Below, one piece after another: positions 9,263-18,510 of a stretch of DNA of 64,000 nt (positions within the stretch are counted from its first letter, which is position 1; each line of letters starts with the position of its first letter). Source of the stretch: Peptacetobacter sp900550335 (GTDB lineage Bacteria > Bacillota > Clostridia > Peptostreptococcales > Peptostreptococcaceae); contig NZ_CP180001.1 in assembly GCF_047528295.1 (NCBI RefSeq), positions 2,356,001-2,420,000 of the forward strand, written 5' to 3'. Both the position numbers and the translations under genes were made by a program. The notes beneath the pieces were generated by a model, which searched no databases, had not been told where the DNA came from, and saw nothing but the letters and a program-made list of their open reading frames with translations.

Positions 9263-9401
9263 ACTTATTACCTCCGTCCTCATTTTGACTATATTGAATC
9301 TCCCTTGACAAAAGTCCGAGTATTCTTTCCAATTTACTGAACATCAAGCTAATAAATTAGCAATTGTTCTTTTACATTTTAATAAATTGCATATAGTATA
9401 T

Positions 9402-9430
9402 ATTATATCCTATTAACACTTTATTGTGAA
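9402..9430 (-). promoter_or_regulatory. Promoter of aspS
   Basis: On the minus strand TTCACA (9425-9430) and TATAAT (9402-9407) are 17 bases apart. The resulting leader of about 130 bases shows no T-box motif. Confidence 0.6.
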
Positions 9431-9437
9431 TACAATG

Positions 9438-9446
9438 TGTTATAAT
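9438..9446 (+). promoter_or_regulatory. Extended -10 promoter for the mini-ORF and GNAT gene
   Basis: TGTTATAAT on the plus strand, overlapping back-to-back with the aspS promoter. It would start a transcript near 9453 that covers the mini-ORF at 9522 and the acetyltransferase at 9693. No good -35 is seen. Confidence 0.5.
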
Positions 9447-9521
9447 TGCTTTGATAAGTTTTTTATTATCATATTTTAATATTATAACATATTTCTCATT
9501 TTTTGAGATATAGGAGGAAAC

Positions 9522-9572
9522 ATGAAAAATAATACTTTTTTAAATGAACCTTGGTTAAGATTAATTCTTTAA
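9522..9572 (+). CDS. 16-residue mini-ORF with a consensus ribosome binding site
   Basis: TAGGAGG lies 5 bases before an ATG that opens a 16-codon frame (MKNNTFLNEPWLRLIL) ending in TAA at 9570-9572. An extended -10 promoter lies 75 bases upstream, and the acetyltransferase starts 120 bases downstream. I recognise no family. It may be a leader peptide controlling the GNAT gene, a small functional peptide, or the stub of a lost gene. The strong ribosome binding site is the main evidence for translation. Confidence 0.4.
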   Translation: MKNNTFLNEPWLRLIL

Positions 9573-9692
9573 ATTTATATTTATATTTGAAATATCTATA
9601 ATTGTATTAATGTTAACTATATATCTATTGTAGACATAGTATATCCTCTTTGATATTATTAATTTTGGTAAATTTAAGTTGGGGGTATTATT

Positions 9693-10262
9693 ATGAATGA
9701 TTTTTCAAAAGTTGAATCTCCTTTTTATTTTGAAAAGGAAATCAGACTTTTAAATGGGGATAATCTGTTACTTAGAAATGCTATTACATCTGATGCTGAA
9801 ACAGTTGTTAATTTCTTTAGAGTTACTTCAGATGAAAGTGAAAATCTATCTTTTTCATCAGATGAATACTTTGTAACACCATACGAAGAAAAGATAGTAA
9901 TCTCAAATATAAACAGAAATAGCAAAACTATCATGATTCTAGGTTTTATAGACAATGTACTTTGTTGTGTGGCTGAACTTAATTCTTCTGCTGAAATAAG
10001 ATTATCTCATAATGTAGAATATTCTATAACAGTTCGTAAAGATTTTTGGGGAATGGGAATTGGAAATGCTATAACAGATGAAATTATAGAGTTTGCAAAA
10101 GAAAAAAATATTAAAAATATAGTTCTATCTGTAAGACGGGAAAATAGTGCTGCAATAAATCTTTATAAAAAATACGGATTTAAAACTGTAGGAATAAAAA
10201 AAGACTATATTTGCATAGATGGAAAATACGACGACGAAATATCTATGCAGCTACAATTATAA
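9693..10262 (+). CDS. GNAT family N-acetyltransferase
   Basis: A 189-residue acetyl-CoA-dependent N-acetyltransferase. The acetyl-CoA loop RKDFWGMGIGNA (about residues 112-123) and the C-terminal VRRENSAAINLYKKYGFK segment define the GNAT fold. GGGGG lies before the ATG. It converges on the XRE regulator gene, with which it shares a terminator. The substrate cannot be told; proteins of this shape include the RimI/RimJ-like and PhnO-like groups. Confidence 0.85.
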   Translation: MNDFSKVESPFYFEKEIRLLNGDNLLLRNAITSDAETVVNFFRVTSDESENLSFSSDEYFVTPYEEKIVISNINRNSKTIMILGFIDNVLCCVAELNSSAEIRLSHNVEYSITVRKDFWGMGIGNAITDEIIEFAKEKNIKNIVLSVRRENSAAINLYKKYGFKTVGIKKDYICIDGKYDDEISMQLQL

Positions 10263-10265
10263 AGT

Positions 10266-10308
10266 AAAAAGGATGTCTCAATTAACTTTTGAGAACATCT
10301 TTTTTTTA
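10266..10308. terminator. Bidirectional terminator between GNAT and XRE genes
   Basis: Imperfect stem (GGATGTCTC at 10271, GAGAACATC at 10291) with an 11-base loop and an eight-T run on the plus strand; an A-run precedes it for the minus-strand gene. Confidence 0.75.
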
Positions 10309-10328
10309 TTCTATTATTTTTAATATTT

Positions 10329-11408
10329 TTATACTTTTCTTACCACTTTTGTTATAGCTTCCACTACAGCATAGAACACACCCGCACAAGGCCAAATTAC
10401 CCAACTTATATGCCAACTAAATGTGTAGAAACTATATGCTAAATATATAGTTGCTATTGTGCACCAATATATTGTATCTAAATGCTCATTTTTTCTATTA
10501 TTTTCCTTTTCTTCTACTGTATACTCGCCAATTTGCAACACTTTTTCATATCCTTCTCTTAGCATCTCAGCTTTAACTATCATATTAACCCCGATTGAAA
10601 TCAGTACTAAAAGCAATGCTACACAAATTACCATTATATATTCTTCTGCATCTAATGCTCCTGCTGCAATAAGAGGAATAGCCCCTATTATGAATAGCGC
10701 TACTCCAAAAGCCATACTCTGTTGCAACTTTCCTTCAAAATTATCATTCTTTTCTTCAACAAATCTTAAAGACATTGAATCCACTTCTATTGGTCTATCC
10801 ATGTATTTAAATTTATCCATTTTCATTCCATATTTTATAAATACTGATACCGCACTAGCAACCATAATTAAAAGTATTATTAACCCAATCATAGCAGCAT
10901 GATCTTCTTTTATTGGGATTTTATTTTGTTCTGCAAATCCAGTCAAAAGCACCAACATTACTGGTGATAAAATACAACTCATAACAGCTCTAGCAAATTT
11001 TTTTGCAGTAATTTCTGCTAGTTCAATATAATTTGAAACCTCTTCAAAACTAGTCTTTCTTCTTTTTATAACATTTTCATTAGCTTTTTCTTCACTGATT
11101 ATTCTATCTATAGCTATATCTGATGATATATTTCTATTATTTATATATGAATTTTCTTCAATTTTATTCATATATATTGAGCTTTCACTACTATCAAACC
11201 TTTCTTCTTTAAAATTATCTTTTAAAAGATAGTCTGTAGATACTTCAAATATTTCACTAATTTTTATTATTTTTTCAAGAGTTGGTATTGATTCTCCACT
11301 TTCCCATTTTGATACAGATTGTCTAGATATATCTAATCTCTCTGCTAGTTCCTCTTGTGACCATCCGTTCTTTTTTCTCAAACTCATTATTTTTTCTGAT
11401 AATGTCAT
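10329..11408 (-). CDS. XRE family transcriptional regulator with membrane domain
   Basis: The 359-residue product starts with a Cro/C1-type HTH (about residues 5-60, including SQEELAERLDISRQSVSKWESG), followed by an acidic and Asn-rich linker, and then five or so hydrophobic segments (around 140-160, 170-190, 230-275 and 325-350). HTH plus membrane domain suggests a regulator tied to the membrane, but the ligand is unknown. I start it at ATG 11408, preceded by AGAGGTGA; the in-frame GTG at 11417 lies within that site. It is convergent with the GNAT gene. Confidence 0.82.
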   Translation of the reverse strand: MTLSEKIMSLRKKNGWSQEELAERLDISRQSVSKWESGESIPTLEKIIKISEIFEVSTDYLLKDNFKEERFDSSESSIYMNKIEENSYINNRNISSDIAIDRIISEEKANENVIKRRKTSFEEVSNYIELAEITAKKFARAVMSCILSPVMLVLLTGFAEQNKIPIKEDHAAMIGLIILLIMVASAVSVFIKYGMKMDKFKYMDRPIEVDSMSLRFVEEKNDNFEGKLQQSMAFGVALFIIGAIPLIAAGALDAEEYIMVICVALLLVLISIGVNMIVKAEMLREGYEKVLQIGEYTVEEKENNRKNEHLDTIYWCTIATIYLAYSFYTFSWHISWVIWPCAGVFYAVVEAITKVVRKV

Positions 11409-11523
11409 CTTACTCACCTCTTTTAACTTGGTCGATATATCGTTCCCTTTAGATATCTATTTCTATGGTCTTATCTTACCAAAATTCTTAAAATCATACT
11501 ACCAACTGCACTAACAAATTTGT

Positions 11524-11554
11524 CAACTGATAGTTGCATCGTTGAAATTTCAAC
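11524..11554. repeat. Two short palindromes upstream of the XRE gene
   Basis: CAACTGATAGTTG (11524-11536) and the perfect 14-base palindrome GTTGAAATTTCAAC (11541-11554) lie 116-146 bases upstream of the XRE start. They could be operators for that regulator; position relative to a promoter is not clear. Confidence 0.4.
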
Positions 11555-11586
11555 ATTTAACTAACATATTTACTCAATATAAAAAT

Positions 11587-11625
11587 AAAAAAGGCTGCTA
11601 CAAAATTAATTGCAACAGCCTTTTC
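11587..11625 (-). terminator. Terminator of the hisS operon
   Basis: Fifteen-base imperfect stem (AAAAGGCTG arm at 11589, CAGCCTTTT arm at 11616), two bases beyond the hisS stop codon, followed on the minus strand by a T-rich tract. Confidence 0.8.
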
Positions 11626-11626
11626 T

Positions 11627-12889
11627 TTATAATCTTTCTTTTAGTTCTTTTACAAGTTCACTAAGTTTTACAGTATGCTGTTCTGATGTAGCCATGTTTT
11701 TAAGTGATGCTTCGTTGTTTTTAAGTTCATCATCACCTATAACTATTGTAAACTTAGCATTTATCTTATCAGAGTATTTAAACTGAGCTTTAACACTTCT
11801 TGATAAGTGATCTTTATCAGCACTTATGTGATTATCTCTTAATTCTTTTAAAAGACCGAAGCTTTTCTTTTTAGCTTCATCACCTATAGTAACTATAAAT
11901 ATATCTGTAGACTGAGGATTTTCTATTTCTATTCCTGCATCTTCAAGAGTAAGAAGAAGTCTTTCTGCTCCAAGAGCAAATCCTATTCCACTAGTTCCTT
12001 TAGGTCCACCTAGCTGCTCAACTAGACCATCGTATCTACCCCCACCACAAACTGTGCTCTGAGCACCTATGTTTTCAGCTATTATTTCAAATGCTGTTCT
12101 CTTGTAGTAGTCTAATCCTCTAACTATAGTTTTATCTATTTCGTAAGGTATTTCCATTTCTTTTAGATATTCTTCAAGTTCTGCAAAATGAGCCTTACAG
12201 TCATCACAAAGATTGTCTATCATATAAGGTATGTCTGTTATAGCCTCTTTACACTGAGGATTTTTACAGTCTATAACTCTCATAGGATTTTTTTCTTTTC
12301 TTTCGTTGCACATATCACAAAGAACTTCTGATTTTGAATCTAAGTATTCTCTTAGTTTTTTATCGTATTCTTTTCTACAAACTGGGCATCCAACAGAGTT
12401 TAAACTAACTTTTAAGTCTTTTAGTCCTAATTCTCTGAAGAACTGCATTGCTAATGCTATAGCCTCAGCATCCATTGATGGGCTATCACTTCCTATAGCT
12501 TCTATACCAAACTGGTGGAACTGTCTCTGTCTACCAGCCTGTGGTCTTTCATATCTGAAGCAAGGAGTTATGTAGAACATTTTAGTTGGCTGAGTATCAG
12601 CATATAGTTTATTTTCTATAAATGCTCTTACTGCCCCAGCTGTTCCTTCTGGTTTTAGAGTTATTTCTCTATCTCCTTTATCTTTAAATGAGTACATTTC
12701 TTTCTGAACTATATCTGTAGTATCACCTACACCTCTTTGGAATAGTTCTGTGTGTTCAAATATAGGAGTTCTCATTTCCTGATATCCGTAAAGTGCACAT
12801 ATTTCTCTAAATTTATTTTCAAGATAATTCCATTTGTACGAGTCTTTAGGAGTTATATCTTTTGTTCCTCTTGGTGCTTTAGTTAGCAT
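11627..12889 (-). CDS. hisS: Histidyl-tRNA synthetase
   Basis: Charges tRNA-His; class II synthetase. The 420 residues include MLTKAPRGTKDITP at the N-terminus, motif 2 FRYERPQAGRQRQFHQFG, the histidine-specific signature RGLDYYKRTAFEI, motif 3 GIGFALGAERLLLTLE, and a C-terminal anticodon-binding domain. I start it at ATG 12889, preceded by GAGGTGGAG; a longer in-frame start at 12919 lies within hemZ. The first 11 bases overlap the end of hemZ, which suggests coupled translation. It is the last gene of the recJ-to-hisS run. Confidence 0.97.
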   Translation of the reverse strand: MLTKAPRGTKDITPKDSYKWNYLENKFREICALYGYQEMRTPIFEHTELFQRGVGDTTDIVQKEMYSFKDKGDREITLKPEGTAGAVRAFIENKLYADTQPTKMFYITPCFRYERPQAGRQRQFHQFGIEAIGSDSPSMDAEAIALAMQFFRELGLKDLKVSLNSVGCPVCRKEYDKKLREYLDSKSEVLCDMCNERKEKNPMRVIDCKNPQCKEAITDIPYMIDNLCDDCKAHFAELEEYLKEMEIPYEIDKTIVRGLDYYKRTAFEIIAENIGAQSTVCGGGRYDGLVEQLGGPKGTSGIGFALGAERLLLTLEDAGIEIENPQSTDIFIVTIGDEAKKKSFGLLKELRDNHISADKDHLSRSVKAQFKYSDKINAKFTIVIGDDELKNNEASLKNMATSEQHTVKLSELVKELKERL

Positions 12890-14429
12890 TTTTCTCCACC
12901 TCTCTTTTTTTCTTTTCAATCATATCCTCAACCCTATCAAGGTATATTTCAAGGTTTTTAACGTCATCTACCCTTTCAATTCTATTTTCATCTAGGTATA
13001 CAAATTTAGAAACAGCTCCAGCCCCTATAGCTATATTAGTCTGTTTTTCTTCCATCATCTGCATATTATAGATGCACTCATATCCTTCTTTAGCGTATCC
13101 TACGTTTTCTAAGTTTCCTAGCATCATTTTCTGTCTATACATATAGTATGGATTTAAGTTCATTTCCTTAGCAGCTTCCATAGAAATATCTATCATTTTG
13201 ATCATTTCTTTATACTGAGTAAGATTTTCCTTATAAGAATCCATATCCATATTTAGCTTAGATGCTCTTTTTATTGCTAGTGTATGAACAGTTAAACTTT
13301 CTGGAGATAATTTCTTTATCTCCTCAAGTGTGTTTTTAACCATTTCTGCATCTTCATCGACAAGACCTAATATTATATCCATGTTGATATTGTCAAATCC
13401 TAGCTCTCTAGCCATTTTGAAACAAGTTTTTATATCTTCCACACTATGTTTTCTACCTATTTTTTCTAGTGTAGAATCGTTCATAGTCTGTGGATTTATA
13501 CTTATTCTGTTTACTCCATGTTTTTTAAGTACTCTTAATTTTTCTTCTGTAATAGTATCAGGTCTACCAGCTTCAACAGTAAATTCTTTTATTTTACTGA
13601 AATCAAAGATTTTAAATAGATTTTCTATCATATAATCCATATCTTCTGCTTCTAAAGCTGTCGGTGTTCCTCCACCTATGTAGAATGTTTCTATTTCCCA
13701 ACCTCTATTTTTTATTATTTCTGCAGTTCCTCTAGCCTCATCTAAAAGTCTTTCAACGTATTTTCTTCTAAGATTTCCATACTTTTGAATTGAGTTAGAT
13801 GGGAATGAGCAGTAATAACATCTAGTTGGACAGAAAGGAATACTTACATAAAGAGAGATTTTCTTATCGCTTAATGGATAAATAAATCCTCTTTCTCTTT
13901 TAGCTATATCTAGTGCTAGCTCAGCCTTTTCATCTGTTATGAAATGCTCTTCTTTTAAATAATTTAAAACCTGAGAATCATCCATTCCATCAGATATTAG
14001 ATTGTGAACTATTTTAACTGGTTTTATCCCTGTTAAATCACCCCATGGCACATAGCTATCTGGCATAATCTGTTTTAATGCTTGGAACATACTTTTTTTA
14101 ATGCTCCATCTAGCTGCTTTTTTTACAGCGAGAGAATCTTCTCTTTCTAATTTTTCCACGAATTCAGCGTAATTATTAGAATCTTTTATTAGCTCAGAAT
14201 AATCTTTCTCAAATTCTTTCTGTTCAACAAATTCTCCTATTAAATTACATTTTTCATGGATTTCAGTCTTAGATATTACCTTTTTTCCATTTATTTCTAT
14301 GCTATTGACTAAGAATTTTTCTTCATAATCCTGTAATTCTTCTACATATTCAAATTCTGATGTGAATAATTTTATAAGTTCAGAAACCTCATATTCATAG
14401 TCATGCCCTCTTAATACTACTTTTAGCAT
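12879..14429 (-). CDS. hemZ: Coproporphyrinogen dehydrogenase HemZ (radical SAM)
   Basis: A HemN-like radical SAM protein that in Firmicutes is annotated as an oxygen-independent coproporphyrinogen dehydrogenase. The cluster motif CPTRCYYCSFPSN (CxxxCxxC) lies near residue 212, followed by the SAM-binding IGGGTPTAL. The 516-residue product starts at ATG 14429, preceded by AAGGAG. An N-terminal extension of about 180 residues before the radical SAM core separates HemZ from HemN/HemW. The position between the metallo-hydrolase and hisS is conserved in clostridia. The true substrate is less certain than the family name, because many anaerobes with hemZ lack a full heme pathway. Confidence 0.9.
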   Translation of the reverse strand: MLKVVLRGHDYEYEVSELIKLFTSEFEYVEELQDYEEKFLVNSIEINGKKVISKTEIHEKCNLIGEFVEQKEFEKDYSELIKDSNNYAEFVEKLEREDSLAVKKAARWSIKKSMFQALKQIMPDSYVPWGDLTGIKPVKIVHNLISDGMDDSQVLNYLKEEHFITDEKAELALDIAKRERGFIYPLSDKKISLYVSIPFCPTRCYYCSFPSNSIQKYGNLRRKYVERLLDEARGTAEIIKNRGWEIETFYIGGGTPTALEAEDMDYMIENLFKIFDFSKIKEFTVEAGRPDTITEEKLRVLKKHGVNRISINPQTMNDSTLEKIGRKHSVEDIKTCFKMARELGFDNINMDIILGLVDEDAEMVKNTLEEIKKLSPESLTVHTLAIKRASKLNMDMDSYKENLTQYKEMIKMIDISMEAAKEMNLNPYYMYRQKMMLGNLENVGYAKEGYECIYNMQMMEEKQTNIAIGAGAVSKFVYLDENRIERVDDVKNLEIYLDRVEDMIEKKKREVEKNAN

Positions 14430-14453
14430 TTTTTTCTCCTTATACATAATAAT

Positions 14454-14483
14454 TCACTATGCAAAGGCATGAAGCCCTCGCAT
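14454..14483 (-). repeat. Hairpin between the metallo-hydrolase and hemZ
   Basis: CACTATGC and GCATAGTG form an exact 8-bp stem with extra inner pairing (AGGGC with GCCT). No T-run follows, so it is more likely an mRNA processing or stability element between two operon genes than a terminator. Confidence 0.5.
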
Positions 14484-14495
14484 AGTGTATTTACT

Positions 14496-15131
14496 TTATT
14501 CTCCAATGTATCTAGTTGTAAGATAAGGATTATTTTCTTTTTCCTGTCCAAGTACAGTAGGTTCTCCATGACCAGGATAAACAGCTAATTCATTTTCGAA
14601 TTTTTTTATCTTATTAAGAGATTTTTTCATTTTTCTTTCATCTCCACCATAAAGGTCACATCTTCCCATGCTTCCTCTAAATAGAGTATCTCCTGTTAAT
14701 AGATTGTTTCCTGTTCTTATACACATACCACCTTCAGTATGTCCTGGAGTGTGTATGAATAAAAGTTTTGTTTTTCCTAAATATAAACTATCTCTATCAT
14801 CTACATATATATCAGCGTCAAATTCAGTTTTTCCACATCTCATTCTATCACTTAAATTGTGGCTAGCATTGTTTAACATATCTTTTTCATCTTTATGAGC
14901 TACAACAGGAACTTTTTTGTATTCTAATATATCTTTAACATATCCTATATGATCCGCGTGTCCATGAGTAAGAACTACATATTTTAAATCTAATCCTTCT
15001 TCTTTTAAATACTCTATAACCTCATTTGGACTACCACCTGGATCCACAACTGCAGCCTCTTTAGTTTCTTCATCTGATATTATATATACATTTGTTGATG
15101 TATAAAAATCGTCAATTCTCTTAATTTCCAC
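14496..15131 (-). CDS. Metallo-beta-lactamase fold hydrolase (glyoxalase II-like)
   Basis: A 211-residue MBL-fold enzyme. Metal ligands are THGHADHIG (HxHxDH, about residues 55-62), the later HTPGHTEGG histidine, DTLFRGSMGR aspartate and the final PGHGEPT histidine. The size and the motif set match the small glyoxalase II-like group (YcbL/YqgX). The physiological substrate is not certain; hydroxyacylglutathione is unlikely in a clostridial cell. It lies between dtd and hemZ, 12 bases after dtd. Confidence 0.88.
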   Translation of the reverse strand: MEIKRIDDFYTSTNVYIISDEETKEAAVVDPGGSPNEVIEYLKEEGLDLKYVVLTHGHADHIGYVKDILEYKKVPVVAHKDEKDMLNNASHNLSDRMRCGKTEFDADIYVDDRDSLYLGKTKLLFIHTPGHTEGGMCIRTGNNLLTGDTLFRGSMGRCDLYGGDERKMKKSLNKIKKFENELAVYPGHGEPTVLGQEKENNPYLTTRYIGE

Positions 15132-15143
15132 TATTTTATCCCC

Positions 15144-15593
15144 CTAAAAAGATTTATTTGATTCTAAAAGTATAGTTACAGGTCCATCATTTACTAAATC
15201 AACCATCATATGTGCTCCAAATTCACCAGTTTCTGTATTTATTCCCTGTTCAGAAACTTTCTTAACAAATTCCTGATAAAGCTTATCTGCTTCTTCAGGT
15301 GCAGCCGCATTTGTAAAGCTTGGTCTACGTCCTTTTCTACAGTCACCATAAAGAGTAAACTGAGAAACAACTAATATTTCCCCATCTATATCTTTTAGAG
15401 ATAAATTCATTTTGTCATTTTCATCTTCAAATATTCTAAGATTTATAGTTTTATCAACTATATAATCTACATCTTTTGAAGTATCTCCATGTGTTACACC
15501 TAATAAAACAAGAAGTCCTTTATTTATCTTTCCTGTTGTTCTCCCATCAACTGTAACTTCTGAACGAGATACTCTCTGTACAACAGCTCTCAT
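15144..15593 (-). CDS. dtd: D-aminoacyl-tRNA deacylase
   Basis: Frees tRNA mischarged with D-amino acids or glycine. The 149 residues start MRAVVQRVSRSEV and contain both active-site signatures: SQFTLYGD (about 76) and NDGPVTILLES near the C-terminus. It follows relA/spoT by 28 bases, the usual arrangement. Confidence 0.96.
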   Translation of the reverse strand: MRAVVQRVSRSEVTVDGRTTGKINKGLLVLLGVTHGDTSKDVDYIVDKTINLRIFEDENDKMNLSLKDIDGEILVVSQFTLYGDCRKGRRPSFTNAAAPEEADKLYQEFVKKVSEQGINTETGEFGAHMMVDLVNDGPVTILLESNKSF

Positions 15594-15621
15594 ATTAAAA
15601 TTCTCCTAATTTATAATTAAA

Positions 15622-17937
15622 TTAATTTGTCATTCTATAAATCTTTTCAACTCCCGGAACTGCTTTTATTTTCTTCATTATATAATCAAGCTGCTCTGTT
15701 CCTTCTACTTCAACTAAAAGATTTATAGTAACTTCAGAGTCTTTTCCTTTTCTAGCATTTATTCCATTTAAGCCTATTTTTTCATTTGCTACGATATGAG
15801 TTATTTCGTTTACAATTCCTCTTCTATCTACAACTTTTATCTGAATTTCTGCTTCGAATGTACTGTTACTATCTTTTCCTTCTCCATCCCAAGATACTTT
15901 TATCATTCTCTTTTTAAAGAATTCATCATCTGGATTTACATTTACACAGTCCGCTCTATGAACAGCAACTCCTCTTCCCTTAGTTATATAACCTACTATT
16001 TCATCACCAGGAAGTGGATTACAACATTTAGCAAATCTAACTAATATATTATCAAGACCTTCAACTATTATTCCCTGAGAAGGAGTTTTCTTTCTTTTCT
16101 TACTGTACTCTGCATCACTTATATTATGTTTTTCTATATCTTCAGAAAGACTAGCTTTCTTTTCTTTCATAGCCTGTCTCATTTCTCTTGTATAAAGCTC
16201 TTTAAGCTTAGTAACAACCTGAGATGCCATTATTCCACCATATCCAACTGTAGCTATTAAATCTTCAACATTTGGCTGGTTGAATTTTTTAGCTATTATA
16301 AGCATATTTTTATCTATTACAGAATCTTTTGTAGTTGGTAATCCATGTTTTTTGAATTCTCTTTCAAGTATTGAATTACCACGTTCAATATTTTCTTCTC
16401 TTCTCTCTTTTTTGAAGAACTGTCTTATTCTACTCTTTGCATTTGGAGTTTTTACTATTCCTAACCAGTCTCTACTTGGCCCTGGAGAGTTAGAAGAAGT
16501 TAATATTTCTACTATATTACCATTCTGTAATTTATAATCTAATGTGACCATTCTTCCATCAACTTTTGCACCAACACATTTATTACCTACATTTGTATGT
16601 ACTCTATAGGCAAAGTCTATAGGTGTAGATTCTGCTGGAAGCTCTATAACATCCCCCTGAGGAGTAAATACGTATACCTGACTTGAGAATACATCTTCCT
16701 TTAATGCATCCATGAATTCATGAGGATCTTTTAAATCTTTTTCCCATTCCATCATCTGTCTTAGCCACTGAAGTTTTTCTTCTATCTTATCTTCTTTTGA
16801 ATTAGATATACCTTCTTTATATTTCCAATGTGCAGCTATACCGTATTCTGCTATATTATGCATTTCATGCGTTCTTATCTGAATTTCTAAAGGCTCACCA
16901 TCTGGCCCAACAACCGTAGTATGAAGTGACTGATACATATTAGGCTTTGGCATTGCTATATAGTCTTTAAATCTTCCTGGAATTGGCTTCCATAAAGTAT
17001 GTACTACACCTAATACAGCATAACAGTCCTTAACTGTATCAACTAACACTCTGACTGCTGTAAGGTCAAAAATCTCTTCAAATGATTTATGTTTATTTTT
17101 CATTTTTCTATATATACTATAGAAGTGTTTTGGTCTACCATAAACATCGCATGGAATTTCCATTTCAGCAAATTTTTCCTGTAAACAGTTTACTATTCTT
17201 GCTATATTTTCTTCTCTCTGACTTCTCTTCATAGATACTTTTTCAACTAATTCATAGTATCCATCGTGGTCTATATATCTTAAAGCTAAATCTTCTAGCT
17301 CCCATTTTATCTTGGATATACCAAGTCTATGAGCGATACCACCATATATTTCAAGTGTTTCAGTAGCTTTATACTTAGCTTTTTCTGGATCCATATAATT
17401 AAGTGTTCTCATATTATGAAGTCTATCCGCTAATTTTATAAGTATAACCCTTATATCCTTAGCCATAGCTAAAAACATTTTTCTTAAATTTTCTGACTGT
17501 GTTTCCTCTTTTGAGCGATATTTTATTTTCCCAAGTTTTGTAACACCGTCTACAAGATCTGCTATTTCTTTATTAAAAATACTTTCTATATCTTCATATG
17601 TGTACTCAGTATCTTCTACTACATCGTGTAATAGCCCACCAGATACTGTTTCTATATCCAACTGCATGTCACATATTATGTTTGCAACAGCTAATGGATG
17701 TATAAAATACGGTTCTCCCGATTTTCTTTTTTGATCTCTATGTGCATATTTTGCTAATTTATACGCCTTTATGATGGTTTCTAAATCACCATTTGGAGCG
17801 TATGATTTTACCTTATCTAATATTTCAATAAGTTCTTTGTCTGATTCAACAGAAGTATCGGCGAGAACTTCTAACGTTCTTTCATTTCTTTCGGCATCTT
17901 TTAACTTTATGCCTTCTATTTTCTTCTTTCCCTGCAT
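15622..17937 (-). CDS. relA: Bifunctional (p)ppGpp synthetase/hydrolase RelA/SpoT
   Basis: Makes and degrades the alarmone (p)ppGpp. The 771 residues hold an HD hydrolase domain (HDVVED, H104-D105 and E108-D109), a synthetase domain (about 225-345, with YQSLHTTVVGPDG), a TGS domain (about 405-465, FTPQGDVIELP), a zinc-finger/helical region (ILVRFAKCCNPLPGDEIVGY) and a C-terminal ACT domain. Intact HD residues suggest that hydrolysis is retained. The gene lies between apt and dtd, the typical Firmicute order. Confidence 0.97.
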   Translation of the reverse strand: MQGKKKIEGIKLKDAERNERTLEVLADTSVESDKELIEILDKVKSYAPNGDLETIIKAYKLAKYAHRDQKRKSGEPYFIHPLAVANIICDMQLDIETVSGGLLHDVVEDTEYTYEDIESIFNKEIADLVDGVTKLGKIKYRSKEETQSENLRKMFLAMAKDIRVILIKLADRLHNMRTLNYMDPEKAKYKATETLEIYGGIAHRLGISKIKWELEDLALRYIDHDGYYELVEKVSMKRSQREENIARIVNCLQEKFAEMEIPCDVYGRPKHFYSIYRKMKNKHKSFEEIFDLTAVRVLVDTVKDCYAVLGVVHTLWKPIPGRFKDYIAMPKPNMYQSLHTTVVGPDGEPLEIQIRTHEMHNIAEYGIAAHWKYKEGISNSKEDKIEEKLQWLRQMMEWEKDLKDPHEFMDALKEDVFSSQVYVFTPQGDVIELPAESTPIDFAYRVHTNVGNKCVGAKVDGRMVTLDYKLQNGNIVEILTSSNSPGPSRDWLGIVKTPNAKSRIRQFFKKERREENIERGNSILEREFKKHGLPTTKDSVIDKNMLIIAKKFNQPNVEDLIATVGYGGIMASQVVTKLKELYTREMRQAMKEKKASLSEDIEKHNISDAEYSKKRKKTPSQGIIVEGLDNILVRFAKCCNPLPGDEIVGYITKGRGVAVHRADCVNVNPDDEFFKKRMIKVSWDGEGKDSNSTFEAEIQIKVVDRRGIVNEITHIVANEKIGLNGINARKGKDSEVTINLLVEVEGTEQLDYIMKKIKAVPGVEKIYRMTN

Positions 17938-17980
17938 AAAACCACCTTATTCCGTTCCATCCGTATGACTAATCTATTGA

Positions 17981-18493
17981 TTAGTATTTTATTATTGATT
18001 CAACATCGTATCCTTTTAATTTTTCCTTACCATTTAAGAATTCAAGTTCTATTAAGAACTGTATAGATACTATTTCTCCACCTAAGCTTTCGATTAATTT
18101 AGTAGCTGCTTCTACTGTTCCACCAGTTGCTAGTAAGTCGTCTATTATAGCTACTTTTTTACCTTCTTCTATTGAATCTTTGTGCATTTCTATTTTATCT
18201 GTTCCATATTCTAAATCATATTCAAAGCTAACTACTTCTGCAGGTAATTTACCTGGTTTTCTTATAGGTACAAATCCTACACCTAATGCATAAGCAACAG
18301 GTGCTCCTAATAAAAATCCTCTAGCTTCAGGCCCAACGACATAATCTATATCTTTGTCCTTTAAATTTTCAACTATTTTGTCTATTGCTTCTTTAAAAGC
18401 TTCTCCATCTTTTAATAGAGTTGTTATGTCTTTAAATCCTATACCTGGTTTTGGGAAGTCCTGTATATTTCTTATTTTAGATTCTAAGTTCAT
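17981..18493 (-). CDS. apt: Adenine phosphoribosyltransferase
   Basis: Salvages adenine to AMP with PRPP. The 170-residue product starts MNLESKIRNIQDFPKPGI and contains the PRPP-binding motif VAIIDDLLATGGT (about residues 118-130) and GPEARGFLLGAPVAYALG. It sits 17 bases after recJ, in the recJ-apt-relA order. Confidence 0.97.
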   Translation of the reverse strand: MNLESKIRNIQDFPKPGIGFKDITTLLKDGEAFKEAIDKIVENLKDKDIDYVVGPEARGFLLGAPVAYALGVGFVPIRKPGKLPAEVVSFEYDLEYGTDKIEMHKDSIEEGKKVAIIDDLLATGGTVEAATKLIESLGGEIVSIQFLIELEFLNGKEKLKGYDVESIIKY

Positions 18494-18510
18494 ATTTTTT
18501 CCTCCAATAC

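Noticed and set aside
9284..9430. T-box or other riboswitch before aspS
   Set aside because: No T-box sequence or conserved stem I features are visible in the leader.
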